Shown: positions 1-7,743 of the stretch, in pieces
How positions within the stretch are numbered: the first letter of the stretch is position 1
How the letters are laid out: each line of letters opens with the position of its first letter
NCBI RefSeq assembly: GCF_005893125.1
Contig: NZ_VCJS01000043.1
Coordinates: 1-64,000 of the forward strand
DNA length: 64,000 nt
Direction of reading: 5' to 3'
Source of the DNA: Nonomuraea basaltis
Lineage (GTDB): Bacteria > Actinomycetota > Actinomycetes > Streptosporangiales > Streptosporangiaceae
Notes under the pieces: generated by a model
What the model was told of the DNA's origin: nothing
What the model saw: only the letters and a program-made list of their open reading frames with translations
The model's database searches: none
Translations under genes and position numbers: made by a program

Positions 1-1
1 T

Positions 2-928
2 GCGCATGTGGTCGTGTGGGCGCTGGACTCGGAGCTGTACACGCTGGTGGTGCTGGCCGGGGTCGCGGTGGTGGGGGTCGTGGCAGGGGTCCTCGCACGT
101 GGTCCGGCCGCGCGGACGGGTGCCGCCGCCGCGGCCACCGTCGCGACGGGCGGGCTGGCGATCGCCTCCGCGCTGTCGGCGGGGTTCCGGCTGGAGGTGG
201 CGGCCTTCGCGGCAATCGCCGTCGCCGCACTGTCCGCCCTGACGGCGGCCGGACTGGCCCGCCAGGCTGAAGGCAGGGTGGCTCTCGGGGTCGAGGTGCC
301 TGGGTGGTGGCTGGCCGGGGTCGGGTTGATCATGGCCGTGTCCGATGCCCGGCTGGTGAGTCTCGCGCTGGCCTGCAGCGGCGTCCTCGCGCTGGCCGTC
401 GCCCTGCGCCCGGATCGGCGTCCGGCCGCCTGGGCCGGGCTGGGCCTGCTGCAGTTCGCCCTCTGGCTCCAGCTGGCGATCTCGAACGTCACGGCCCCCG
501 AGGCGTACACCGCGTCCCTGTCCGTGGCCGGCCTGATCGCGGCATGGCTGGCCAGGCGGCGTGATCCCGGTGTCTCCTCCTGGGTGGGCTACGGCACGGC
601 GCTCGCGCTGACCTTCCTGCCGAGCGCGTACGCGGCCTGGAACGACCCCGGCCTGGCCAGGCCGCTGCTGCTCGGCGTGGCCGCGTTCGCCGCGACCCTG
701 GCCGGGGCCTGGGCGCGGCTACAGGCGCCGCTGATCCTCGGCGGGGCGGTGCTGGTGGTGACGGCGGCCCACGAGTTCGCGCCGACCCTCGCCGAGTTGA
801 TGGGCGAGGGTCCGCGCTGGCTGCCGATCGCGCTGGCGGGCGCGTTCCTGCTGTTCACCGGGGCGACGTACGAGCACAGGCTGCGTGACCTACGCAAGAT
901 CCGCAGGTTGATCGTCAGGATGCGCTAG
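2..928 (+). CDS. Polytopic membrane protein, C-terminal part (5' end outside window)
   Basis: The frame is open to the left edge, so this is the C-terminal 308 residues or so of a longer protein; the GTG at 8 is only the first possible start inside the window. The sequence is almost entirely hydrophobic Ala/Leu/Val-rich helices separated by short Arg-containing loops, about ten membrane segments by eye. It closes with a basic tail, TYEHRLRDLRKIRRLIVRMR. That ending resembles the C-terminus of the large actinobacterial SCO7613-type membrane proteins, which have no established function. The assignment rests on overall look and the tail motif only. No catalytic motif is visible. Confidence 0.6.
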   Translation, partial: AHVVVWALDSELYTLVVLAGVAVVGVVAGVLARGPAARTGAAAAATVATGGLAIASALSAGFRLEVAAFAAIAVAALSALTAAGLARQAEGRVALGVEVPGWWLAGVGLIMAVSDARLVSLALACSGVLALAVALRPDRRPAAWAGLGLLQFALWLQLAISNVTAPEAYTASLSVAGLIAAWLARRRDPGVSSWVGYGTALALTFLPSAYAAWNDPGLARPLLLGVAAFAATLAGAWARLQAPLILGGAVLVVTAAHEFAPTLAELMGEGPRWLPIALAGAFLLFTGATYEHRLRDLRKIRRLIVRMR

Positions 929-951
929 CCGATCGGGGGAAGGCCCGGTGG

Positions 952-1476
952 TCAAGACGGATCGGCCGGTTCGATGCCCGCGAGCAGGTTGAACGCCCCC
1001 GTCAGCAGGTTGAGCGCGACCAGGCCGACGATCTCCGCGATCACCCGGTCGCTCCAGCCGTGCGACCGCAGCTCGGCCACGTCCTTGTCGCCCAGAGAGC
1101 CGGGCTCGGCGAGCACCCGCATCGCCACCCCGATCAGCGCCGCCTCACGCGCGTCCGTGGAGGTGCCCTGCCTGGCCAGCGCGATGTCGCTCTCGCTCAG
1201 GCCGGCCTTGCCCGCCGCCCTCGCGTGGGCCTGCTTGCACATCTCGCAACCGATCCACTCCTGTACGGCCAGCGAGATCTTCTCGCTCAGCGGCCTCGGG
1301 AGCTTCGATCTCTTCATGGCCCTGGTCAGCCCCAGGTAGCCCTCCAGCAGCGCCGGAGAGTGTGCCATCGTGGCGACCATCTCGCCGACGGAGCCATGGC
1401 GGCTGATGAGGTCCGTCAGCAGTTCGCGGGACTTGTCCGGAGCGTCGGCGGGTTCTAGAGCGGTCAAACTTCGCAT
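952..1476 (-). CDS. AhpD-like carboxymuconolactone decarboxylase family protein
   Basis: A 174-residue all-helical protein of the AhpD/CMD fold. The AhpD-type active-site pattern ExxxCxxCxxxH is present as E73, C77, C80, H84 in EWIGCEMCKQAH. In characterised AhpD proteins the two cysteines form a redox-active disulfide that reduces peroxiredoxin partners, and the Glu and His complete a proton relay. The ATG at 1476 is preceded by a good Shine-Dalgarno (GGAGGA, minus strand). The interval between this start and the upstream gene holds a perfect inverted repeat resembling a CsoR copper operator (1497-1515), so copper or redox stress control is possible. The electron donor and substrate are not evident; general peroxide or disulfide chemistry is the safest statement. 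Confidence 0.8.
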   Translation of the reverse strand: MRSLTALEPADAPDKSRELLTDLISRHGSVGEMVATMAHSPALLEGYLGLTRAMKRSKLPRPLSEKISLAVQEWIGCEMCKQAHARAAGKAGLSESDIALARQGTSTDAREAALIGVAMRVLAEPGSLGDKDVAELRSHGWSDRVIAEIVGLVALNLLTGAFNLLAGIEPADPS

Positions 1477-1496
1477 GTGTCCTCCTCCACCCTGAA

Positions 1497-1515
1497 TATA
1501 CCCCGCCAGGGTATA
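1497..1515. promoter_or_regulatory. CsoR-box-like inverted repeat upstream of the AhpD-like gene
   Basis: TATACCC (1497-1503) and GGGTATA (1509-1515) form a perfect 7-bp inverted repeat with a 5-nt spacer. CsoR and its relatives recognise G/C-tract palindromes flanked by TA steps of this kind. The site is about 20 bp upstream of the start of the AhpD-like gene, a position suited to repression. A related sequence lies at 2553-2570, before a csoR remnant. Confidence 0.55.
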
Positions 1516-1531
1516 AGCAAGACGGCCCCGG

Positions 1532-2353
1532 CTAACCCGAGATGACGATCGTCTCCGACGACGAGTCCGCAGGTGGGTCCGGCTCGTCCTCCCTCCGGCG
1601 CGACCGCCCAGGCAGGCGGGACAGAGGCGACAGGCGCGGCAGGGGCAGCCATTGCAGGCCCGCCGCGGCGAGCAGCGCGCCGCCCACGGCGGCGATCAGC
1701 AGCGTGTACGCGGGAACCCCGCCGGACTCCTGCCGCTGCGCCGCCTCTCCAGCAGCAACCTTCTCCTGCGCGGACGCCGTGGCCACCGGAACCTGAGGAA
1801 CGGCCGTGGCCACCGCGCCCTGCGGCGACACCGTGGGCACCGCATGACCGGAGCCGACGGTCACCTTCTCGCCCGGCAGGTCCGGGAATCCGGGCGGACG
1901 TACGGCGTCCCAGTAGTCGGTCCCCCGCGACACGAAGCCCTCGACCACTTCCTTCCCCACGGGCTTGATCTCGAGACCGCCCGGAACCGTGAGCACCCCC
2001 ACGTCGTGCGGCTGGAACATCCCCTGGATGCCCTCGACCTTCCACACCCCTTCCGGCACGACCACCGACGTGGCGTAGTGCCCGGCCTCGGGCAGGGCCG
2101 TGCCGTCGAAGGACAGGCTCTTCCCGTCCTTCTCCCTGGTGAGCCGCAGCCCGACGGCCCCGAGCTCCCCCTCGAACGGGTGGGTGCCGTGCTGAAGCAC
2201 CCAGAAGCCCAGCGCGTACGGCCTACCGTCCTCGAACCGGGCCGGCAGCGGATCCAGGTACGTCACCGCCCAGCCGCCCGCCGCGGCGGCCGGAACGGTC
2301 ACGGCGCTCAGGGCCGCCACCGCGGCGACCAGCACGGCCAGCATTCTCCTCAT
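1532..2353 (-). CDS. Secreted, C-terminally membrane-anchored protein of unknown function
   Basis: The ATG at 2353 has a good ribosome-binding site (GAGGTG, spacing 5) and opens with a clear signal peptide (MRRMLAVLVAAVAALSAVTV, cleavage near AAAAGG). About 160 residues of beta-rich sequence follow, with a Pro-rich linker, one C-terminal membrane helix (YTLLIAAVGGALLAAAG) and a basic then acidic tail. This predicts an extracytoplasmic domain tethered to the membrane, 273 residues in all. The domain recalls YtkA/FixH-like copper-associated modules, but no Met/His metal cluster is obvious, so function is left open. The open frame continues upstream in phase into a csoR fragment starting at 2521; I reject that as the protein start because it would bury the signal peptide at residue 57. 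Confidence 0.7.
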   Translation of the reverse strand: MRRMLAVLVAAVAALSAVTVPAAAAGGWAVTYLDPLPARFEDGRPYALGFWVLQHGTHPFEGELGAVGLRLTREKDGKSLSFDGTALPEAGHYATSVVVPEGVWKVEGIQGMFQPHDVGVLTVPGGLEIKPVGKEVVEGFVSRGTDYWDAVRPPGFPDLPGEKVTVGSGHAVPTVSPQGAVATAVPQVPVATASAQEKVAAGEAAQRQESGGVPAYTLLIAAVGGALLAAAGLQWLPLPRLSPLSRLPGRSRRREDEPDPPADSSSETIVISG

Positions 2354-2364
2354 AGGATCACCTC

Positions 2365-2378
2365 GGTGTAGATACACC
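2365..2378. promoter_or_regulatory. Inverted repeat next to the ribosome-binding site
   Basis: GGTGTA GA TACACC is a perfect 6-bp inverted repeat with a 2-nt spacer. On the minus strand it ends two bases before the GAGGTG ribosome-binding site of the secreted protein (start 2353). It could be an operator close to a transcription start or a weak RNA structure affecting translation. No regulator is identifiable. Confidence 0.3.
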
Positions 2379-2425
2379 GGGCGCGCCACGCAGGTTCCAG
2401 GAGCACAGGGCCAAGGAGATGCGAC

Positions 2426-2521
2426 GTCGTCCTCGGCCATGCGCTGAAGCCCTCGTGCCTGTCCCTCGACGCGGCGCAGCCGTCGCAGGTGCTCCTGCTC
2501 GCCGTCGGTGTATCCGACCAT
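2426..2521 (-). pseudogene. csoR remnant (N-terminal 32 codons only)
   Basis: From the ATG at 2521 the minus strand encodes MVGYTDGEQEHLRRLRRVEG and then QARGLQRMAEDD. This is the characteristic first helix of CsoR/RcnR-family metal-sensing repressors (HLxRLRRxEGQxRGLQRM). After about residue 32 the similarity stops: the conserved Cys of the second helix (YCIDILTQ region), the following His/Cys ligands and the whole tetramer core are absent. The frame then runs on in phase through 24 unrelated residues into the secreted-protein gene. I interpret this as an internal deletion that removed most of csoR. It cannot bind copper or DNA as a CsoR. A CsoR-box-like sequence sits just upstream at 2553-2570. 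Confidence 0.7.
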
Positions 2522-2552
2522 CTCGCCTCACTCGCTACACCGACAGCGGCAA

Positions 2553-2570
2553 TATACCCCCTCCTGTATT
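2553..2570. promoter_or_regulatory. CsoR-box-like site upstream of the csoR remnant
   Basis: TATACCCCCTCCTGTATT resembles the G/C-tract palindrome of CsoR operators and shares TATACCC with the site at 1497-1515, although its right arm is degenerate. It is 32-49 bp upstream of the remnant's ATG, where an autoregulatory csoR operator would be expected. Confidence 0.45.
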
Positions 2571-2586
2571 CCCTGGCGGAATCCGC

Positions 2587-3147
2587 TCAGGCCGCCTGGT
2601 TGCTCATGAACTGCGAGATCTTCCACTCCCCGCCGTTCCGCGTGACGACGAACAGCTCGCGGCTCTCCTCGTCGTCCTGCTTGCTCGTCGCGCGGACGAT
2701 GGCGTTGTCGCCACCGGCCGCACGCGACTCCTCGATGGTGTGCGTCTGGCCCTTCATGTCCTGGAGCCGGTCCTTGAAGAGCTTGGCGATCGCGTCGGAG
2801 CCCTTCGCCGTGGGCTCCCCGTCCAGGGCGACCACGGCGTCGTCGGCGAACTTGCCGGCGGCCTGGTCCGCGTTCCCGGACTTGAGCGCGTCGAAGAAGC
2901 CCTGGACGACCGACCGCGCCTGGCCGGCCCCACCCGTTTCCGTCGGCGAGGCGGTGCCCGTATCCGTCCCGATCGGCGGTGACATGTCGGTGTCGTCAGG
3001 CGACATCATGGTGTCCGTCGGCGTCATCGGGCTCGCCGCGCCCTTCATGGCCTGGGAACTGTTGCCTCCCGCGGCGCAGCCCGCCACGAGCATGGCGGGG
3101 ACGATCGCGGCCAGCAGGAGTGCCCTGCGCTGAGAAATCTTGCTCAT
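2587..3147 (-). CDS. Lipoprotein with NTF2/SnoaL-like domain
   Basis: The protein is 186 residues with a lipoprotein signal: MSKISQRR, a hydrophobic stretch, then lipobox LVAGC with Cys24 as the predicted lipidation site. A low-complexity Thr/Pro/Asp/Met linker (about residues 30-75, repeated DTxMSP-like units) separates the anchor from a C-terminal module of about 110 residues. That module begins ARSVVQGFFDALKSGNADQA and ends NGGEWKISQFMSNQ, the usual start and end of cone-shaped NTF2/SnoaL-like domains. Such domains act as ligand-binding scaffolds or small enzymes; no catalytic residue can be assigned here. It is exported and attached to the outer face of the membrane. It is transcribed toward the csoR remnant but separated by the operator region. 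Confidence 0.75.
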   Translation of the reverse strand: MSKISQRRALLLAAIVPAMLVAGCAAGGNSSQAMKGAASPMTPTDTMMSPDDTDMSPPIGTDTGTASPTETGGAGQARSVVQGFFDALKSGNADQAAGKFADDAVVALDGEPTAKGSDAIAKLFKDRLQDMKGQTHTIEESRAAGGDNAIVRATSKQDDEESRELFVVTRNGGEWKISQFMSNQAA

Positions 3148-3550
3148 GGCCGCTTGATGCCCCCGCCACTCACGAGCGAATGCGCGGTTTAGGCACTTTG
3201 CACGTCTCCTTTACCTCGTTCGGCATTACTCGGCGAAATGACCGGTTTTGGCGAGACCGTTCAGAGCTTCGATCGTTGCCCCCACGAGACCATTGCGGCA
3301 GGTGGCGCGGATAGCGTCCGTCCAGTGCCGCGAACACAGGCGAACCCCGAACCACTCCCCCAGCGCGAGGACGCCGAACGCTGCGACAGCGTAGAGGCGG
3401 GACGGCGCTGCGTGCTACCAGCGGCCCACCGGAGTCCGCACGTCTACCCCCCGGCCGAGAGCAGCAGAGGCTGACGGCGCCGCAGCGGGCACGCCAGACG
3501 GTCGCGCCGAGCGGCGCCCCCACGCCCCTGGACACGACCGGGAACAGCAC
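3148..3550. other. Intergenic region without a convincing gene
   Basis: About 400 bp between the lipoprotein start and the nirD terminator. Long open frames here (for example 3170-3550 minus) are Arg/Gly/Ser-rich and lack a ribosome-binding site or recognisable domain. A stretch at about 3195-3265 is less GC-rich than its surroundings and probably holds the lipoprotein promoter. I see no RNA gene. Confidence 0.5.
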
Positions 3551-3599
3551 AAAACCAGGCCCAGGCCGTCGTGCGAGCTCACGGCCTGGGCCTGGTTTT
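3551..3599 (-). terminator. Strong hairpin terminator after nirD
   Basis: AAAACCAGGCCCAGGCCGT (3551-3569) pairs perfectly with 3581-3599 around an 11-nt loop, a 19-bp stem ending in A/T runs that give a short U tail on either strand. It starts 10 bp after the nirD stop and closes the nitrate operon. Its near symmetry makes it potentially bidirectional. Confidence 0.85.
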
Positions 3600-3608
3600 C
3601 ACTGGTGA

Positions 3609-3929
3609 CTAGACGGCCACCTCCACGAGCCCGCCGGCCACCCGTACCGGATAGACCGGCACCGCGATCTCCTTTTCGTCCAGGCACACCCCGGACACCA
3701 GCGAGAACACCTGCTTGTGCAGCGGCGAGGCCACCGTCGGCTCACCCTTCCTGGTGCCGACGATGCCGCGCGAGAGCACGTACGCGCCGCTGAACGGGTC
3801 GAGGTTGTCCAGCGCATGCAGCGTGCCGTCGTAGGTGCGGAAGACGGCAACCTGCCTGCCCTTCACCAGGGCGCAGACGCCGCGTTCCGGGAGCAGCGCG
3901 TCGAGGTCGCAGATCGGGGTCCAGCTCAT
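3609..3929 (-). CDS. nirD: Nitrite reductase (NADH) small subunit NirD
   Basis: A 106-residue Rieske-fold protein, the usual length for NirD. It begins MSWTPICDLDALLPERG and contains the NirD-like segments HALDNLDPFSGAYVLSRG and SPLHKQVFSL. As is typical of NirD, the Cys/His ligands of true Rieske clusters are missing, so no 2Fe-2S centre is expected. It partners NirB in the cytoplasmic enzyme that reduces nitrite to ammonium with NADH. The ATG overlaps the nirB stop (ATGA at 3926-3929), implying translational coupling and matched expression. It is the last gene of the operon and is followed directly by a strong terminator. Confidence 0.95.
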   Translation of the reverse strand: MSWTPICDLDALLPERGVCALVKGRQVAVFRTYDGTLHALDNLDPFSGAYVLSRGIVGTRKGEPTVASPLHKQVFSLVSGVCLDEKEIAVPVYPVRVAGGLVEVAV

Positions 3930-6352
3930 TGCGCCATCACCGGCTTGATCTGGCCGCGCTCGCTGGCGAACACGATCGACGGGTCGGGCACGCCGGGCGC
4001 GTTGACGAAGCTGACGAACCTGCTCAGCTTGCCGGGGTCGTCCAGGGTGGCCGCCCACTCGTCGGCGTACGTGGCGATGTGGTGCTCCATCTGCGCGTCG
4101 AGGTCGGCGCAGATGCCGAGCGAGTCTTCCATGATCACCTCGCGTAGGTAGTCGAGCCCGCCGTCCAGCGACTCGATCCAGGCGGCGGTGCGTTGCAGCC
4201 TGTCCGCCGTGCGGATGTAGAACATCAGGAACCTGTCGATGGTCCTGATCAGCTCTTCCGAGCTCAGGTCCTTGGCCAGCAGATCGGCGTGGCGGGGCTT
4301 GAATCCGCCGTTGCCGCCGACGTACAGGTTCCAGCCCTGCTCGGTGGCGATGATCCCGAAGTCCTTGGACCTGGCCTCGGCGCACTCGCGGGCGCAGCCG
4401 GAGACGGCGGACTTGAGCTTGTGCGGCGAGCGCAGGCCGCGGTAGCGCAACTCCAGCGCGATGGCCATGCCGACCGAGTCCTGCACGCCGTAGCGGCACC
4501 AGGTCGAGCCCACGCACGACTTGACGGTGCGCAGCGCCTTGCCGTACGCGTGCCCCGACTCGAACCCGGCCTCGACCAGCCGCCGCCAGATCTCCGGGAG
4601 CTGCTCGATCCGGGCACCGAACAGGTCGATCCGCTGCCCGCCGGTGATCTTCGTGTAGAGGCCGAAGTCGCGGGCCACCTCGCCGATCACGATGAGCTTG
4701 TCGGGCGTGATCTCGCCGCCGGGGATGCGCGGGACGACGGAGTAGGTGCCGTTCTTCTGGATGTTGGCCAGGAAGGCGTCGTTGGTGTCCTGCAGCGTGG
4801 CCCGCTCGCCCTCGAGCACGTGCCCGTTGTGCAGCGAGGCCAGGATCGAGGCCACGGCCGGCTTGCAGATGTCGCAGCCCCGGCCCTGGCCGTGCTCGGT
4901 GATGAGCTGGGAGAACGTCGTGATCTTGCGGACGCGTACGATGTCGAACAGCTCGGCCCGCGAGTACGTGAAGTGCTCGCACAAGTTCTTGCTGACCTCG
5001 ACGCCCGACTTCTCCAGCAGCTGCTTGAGCATCGGCACGCAGCTGCCGCAGGTGGTGCCGGCCCGGGTGCACGCCTTGATCCCGGGGACGTCGGTGACGC
5101 CCTTGTCGGCGATGGCCGTGCGGATGTCGCCCGCGCACACGTTGTTGCACGAGCACACCTGCGCCTCGTCCGGCAGGTCCAGGCTGGCCCCCGCCCCGCT
5201 GAACAGCAGGTCGGACGGCGATGCCGGGAGCGCCTTGCCCACGAACGGCCGCAGCGACGTGTACGGCGAGGCGTCGCCCACGCAGATGCCGCCGAGCAGC
5301 GTCTGCGCGTCGTCACTGATGAACAGCTTCTTGTAGACGCCGGCCACCGGGTCCATGTAGGTGACGTCCAGCGCCCCGTCCATCGCTCCGAACTGCGCGA
5401 CCTCGACGCCGAGCAGCTTGAGCTTCGTGGACATGTCCGCGCCCTCGAACGTCGAGGACCCGCCCATGATCCGGTCGGCGGCCACCTCGGCCATGTTGTT
5501 GCACGGCCCGACCAGCCCGTAGATCATCCCGCTGAAGAGGGCGCACTCGCCGACCGCGTAGATGGCGGGGTCGGAGGTGAGCATCGAGGAGTCCACCACG
5601 ATGCCGCCCCGCTCGCCCACCTCCAGCCCGGACGACCTGGCCAGCTCGTCGCGCGGCCTGATGCCCGCCGAGAAGACCACGACCTGCGCGTCCAGCACCG
5701 TCCCGTCCGGCTTGCGCAGCCCGGCGACCTCGCCGTCGGACAGCACGATCTCCTGCACGCCGGCGCCGGAGTGCACGCCCAGCCCGAGGCTCTCGATGTG
5801 CTGCTTCAGCACCGCGCCGCCGCCCTCGTCGACCTGCCGCGGCATCAGCCAGGGGCTCATCTCGACGATGTGCGCCATCAGCCCGAGCGACCGCAGCGCG
5901 TCGGCCGCCTCAAGACCGAGCAGGCCGCCGCCGACGACGACGCCCTCGGCCGCGTCCTTGGCGGCCACCCTGATCGCGTCGAGGTCCTCGATCGTGCGGT
6001 AGACGAATGCGTGCTCGGCCCCGGGCACCGGCGGCACGAACGGCGCCGAGCCCGTGGCCAGCACCAGCACGTCGTACGGCTCGACGTCCCCGTCGGCGGT
6101 GACCACGTGCTTGGCGTCCCTGTCGATGCCCGTGACGCGGCTGTTCAGCCTCGTCACGATCCCAGAAGGCACGGCGTAGGTGAGGTCCTCCGCGCTGGTG
6201 CCCGACAGGTAGGAGGTCAGGTGCACCCGGTCGTAGGCCGGGCGCGGCTCCTCCCCGATCACGGTGACGCGCCCGTCGAAGCCCTTGCTCGTCAGGGTCT
6301 CGACGAGCCGGTGAGCCGTCGGACCGTACCCAACGACGACGATCCTGTTCAT
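3926..6352 (-). CDS. nirB: Nitrite reductase (NADH) large subunit NirB
   Basis: The 808-residue protein has the full NirB domain order. First comes an FAD/NAD(P)H pyridine nucleotide reductase region (NRIVVVGYGPTAHRLVETL at the start, second dinucleotide motif VVVGGGLLGLEAADAL). A BFD-like 2Fe-2S segment follows near residue 400 (VCSCNNVCAGDI and CTRAGTTCGSC). The sulfite/nitrite reductase half carries the siroheme-4Fe4S cysteines, CVGSTWC around 613-619 and CARECAE around 653. It catalyses six-electron reduction of nitrite to ammonium using NADH. I chose the ATG at 6352 because it overlaps the stop of the upstream flavoprotein (ATGA) and begins directly with the FAD-binding strand; the longer frame adds only eight residues. 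All expected cofactor ligands are present. Confidence 0.95.
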   Translation of the reverse strand: MNRIVVVGYGPTAHRLVETLTSKGFDGRVTVIGEEPRPAYDRVHLTSYLSGTSAEDLTYAVPSGIVTRLNSRVTGIDRDAKHVVTADGDVEPYDVLVLATGSAPFVPPVPGAEHAFVYRTIEDLDAIRVAAKDAAEGVVVGGGLLGLEAADALRSLGLMAHIVEMSPWLMPRQVDEGGGAVLKQHIESLGLGVHSGAGVQEIVLSDGEVAGLRKPDGTVLDAQVVVFSAGIRPRDELARSSGLEVGERGGIVVDSSMLTSDPAIYAVGECALFSGMIYGLVGPCNNMAEVAADRIMGGSSTFEGADMSTKLKLLGVEVAQFGAMDGALDVTYMDPVAGVYKKLFISDDAQTLLGGICVGDASPYTSLRPFVGKALPASPSDLLFSGAGASLDLPDEAQVCSCNNVCAGDIRTAIADKGVTDVPGIKACTRAGTTCGSCVPMLKQLLEKSGVEVSKNLCEHFTYSRAELFDIVRVRKITTFSQLITEHGQGRGCDICKPAVASILASLHNGHVLEGERATLQDTNDAFLANIQKNGTYSVVPRIPGGEITPDKLIVIGEVARDFGLYTKITGGQRIDLFGARIEQLPEIWRRLVEAGFESGHAYGKALRTVKSCVGSTWCRYGVQDSVGMAIALELRYRGLRSPHKLKSAVSGCARECAEARSKDFGIIATEQGWNLYVGGNGGFKPRHADLLAKDLSSEELIRTIDRFLMFYIRTADRLQRTAAWIESLDGGLDYLREVIMEDSLGICADLDAQMEHHIATYADEWAATLDDPGKLSRFVSFVNAPGVPDPSIVFASERGQIKPVMAQ

Positions 6353-7743
6353 ACGGAGATCCCTTCCTGCTCGCAAAGCCAGCCGACGATGCCCTCCACG
6401 GCGTCACGGCAGGTACCGCATCCGGTCGTGGCCCTGGTCGCGGCCGCCACCCCGGCCACGTCCCGCGCCCCCGCCTCCCAGCACGCCCTGATCTGGCCCT
6501 TGGTCACGTTGTTGCACTGGCAGACCTTGGCCGCGTCGGGCATGAGCGTCGGGCTGTCCGCCACGGGCGTCGCGGACAGCCCGGGGAACAGCAGCCCCGC
6601 CCGATCCCCCGGCACGGGTCCGCCGCGGTCGAAGAGCTGGGTGAGCGTGCCGACGGCGTCGCTCTCGCCCAGCAGGATCGCGCCGACCAGCCGGCCGTCG
6701 CGGATGACGAGCTTGCGGTAGGTGCCGCGGGCCCGGTGGCTGAAGCGGACGACCTCGGCGTGCTCCTCGGTGAGGTGCGTCTCGCCCATGGCGGCCAGCT
6801 CGACGCTCCTGGCCTTGAGCCTGGTGACGAGCCTGGAGCCGCGGTAGAGGGCCTTGCCGCCGGTGATGACGTCGGCGGCCACGGAGGCCTGCTCCCAGGC
6901 GGGGGCGACCAGACCGTACACAGTGCCGTCGTGCTCGGCGCACTCGCCGATGGCGAAGATCGACGGGTCGTCGGTGCGCATCTCGTCGTCCACGACGACG
7001 CCGCGCCGCACCTCCAGCCCGGCCTCCGCGGCCAGCCCGGTCACGGGGCGGACGCCGCAGGCCAGCACGACCAGGTCGGCCTCGATCAGCTCGCCGTCCG
7101 CCAGCAGGACGCCGTCCTCCCGCACGGCGCCGGCGCTGACGCCGGTGCGGATGTCGACGCCGAGCCCGGCCAGCGTCTCGCCGAGCACCTCGCCGGCCTC
7201 GACGTCAAGCTGGCGTTCCATGAGGTGCCCGGCCAGGTGCAGCAGCGTGACCGGCAGGCCGCGGCCGGCCAGGCCGCGGGCGGCCTCGATGCCGAGCAAC
7301 CCGCCGCCGACGACCACCGCCCGGCGGGCCTGGTCGGCGGACTGCAGGATGCGCTCGCAGTCCTCCAGCGTGCGGAACGGGATCGCCCGCTCCACGCCGG
7401 GGATCGGCGGCACGATGGCCTCGCTGCCGGTGGCCAGGACCAGCAGGTCGTACGGCTCGCGCCGCCCGCCCTCGGTCACGACGTGCCTGGTCTCCCTGTC
7501 GATGTGGGCGACCGCGCTGCCGAAGGCCGCCTCGACGTTGTGGGCGGCGTACCAGGAGGAGTCGAGCAGCCGCACCTGCTCGGGGCGCGAGCTGCCGGCG
7601 AGCACGTTCGACAGCAGCACCCGGTTGTACGGCTGGCACGTCTCCGCGCCGAGAATTGTGATCTTCATGTGCGGGTCCCGGGTGCGCACCTCGCTGACCA
7701 GCCGCGACCCGGCCATCCCGTTCCCGACGACGACGAGCCTCAT
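6349..7743 (-). CDS. Assimilatory nitrate reductase electron-transfer flavoprotein
   Basis: A 464-residue FAD/NAD(P)H-dependent oxidoreductase. It starts MRLVVVGNGMAGSRLVSEV (FAD-binding GxGxxG), has the second motif VVVGGGLLGIEAARGLAGRG near the middle, and ends with a BFD-like 2Fe-2S segment (KVCQCNNVTKGQI, then TGCGTC). It is closely similar in layout to the N-terminal half of NirB but lacks the siroheme part. Lying between the nitrate reductase and nirB, it most likely passes electrons from NAD(P)H to the molybdenum subunit, as NasB/NasC-type subunits do. The ATG at 7743 overlaps the upstream stop (ATGA at 7740-7743) and its own stop overlaps the nirB start. A longer in-phase extension to 8463 overlaps the reductase and is a shadow. 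Confidence 0.88.
   Translation of the reverse strand: MRLVVVGNGMAGSRLVSEVRTRDPHMKITILGAETCQPYNRVLLSNVLAGSSRPEQVRLLDSSWYAAHNVEAAFGSAVAHIDRETRHVVTEGGRREPYDLLVLATGSEAIVPPIPGVERAIPFRTLEDCERILQSADQARRAVVVGGGLLGIEAARGLAGRGLPVTLLHLAGHLMERQLDVEAGEVLGETLAGLGVDIRTGVSAGAVREDGVLLADGELIEADLVVLACGVRPVTGLAAEAGLEVRRGVVVDDEMRTDDPSIFAIGECAEHDGTVYGLVAPAWEQASVAADVITGGKALYRGSRLVTRLKARSVELAAMGETHLTEEHAEVVRFSHRARGTYRKLVIRDGRLVGAILLGESDAVGTLTQLFDRGGPVPGDRAGLLFPGLSATPVADSPTLMPDAAKVCQCNNVTKGQIRACWEAGARDVAGVAAATRATTGCGTCRDAVEGIVGWLCEQEGISV

Noticed and set aside
3170..3550. 126-residue minus-strand frame between the lipoprotein and nirD
   Set aside because: Arg/Ser/Gly/Pro-rich, no ribosome-binding site, no recognisable motif.
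4193..6721. 842-residue plus-strand frame over nirB
   Set aside because: Antisense shadow of nirB with no ribosome-binding site or motif.
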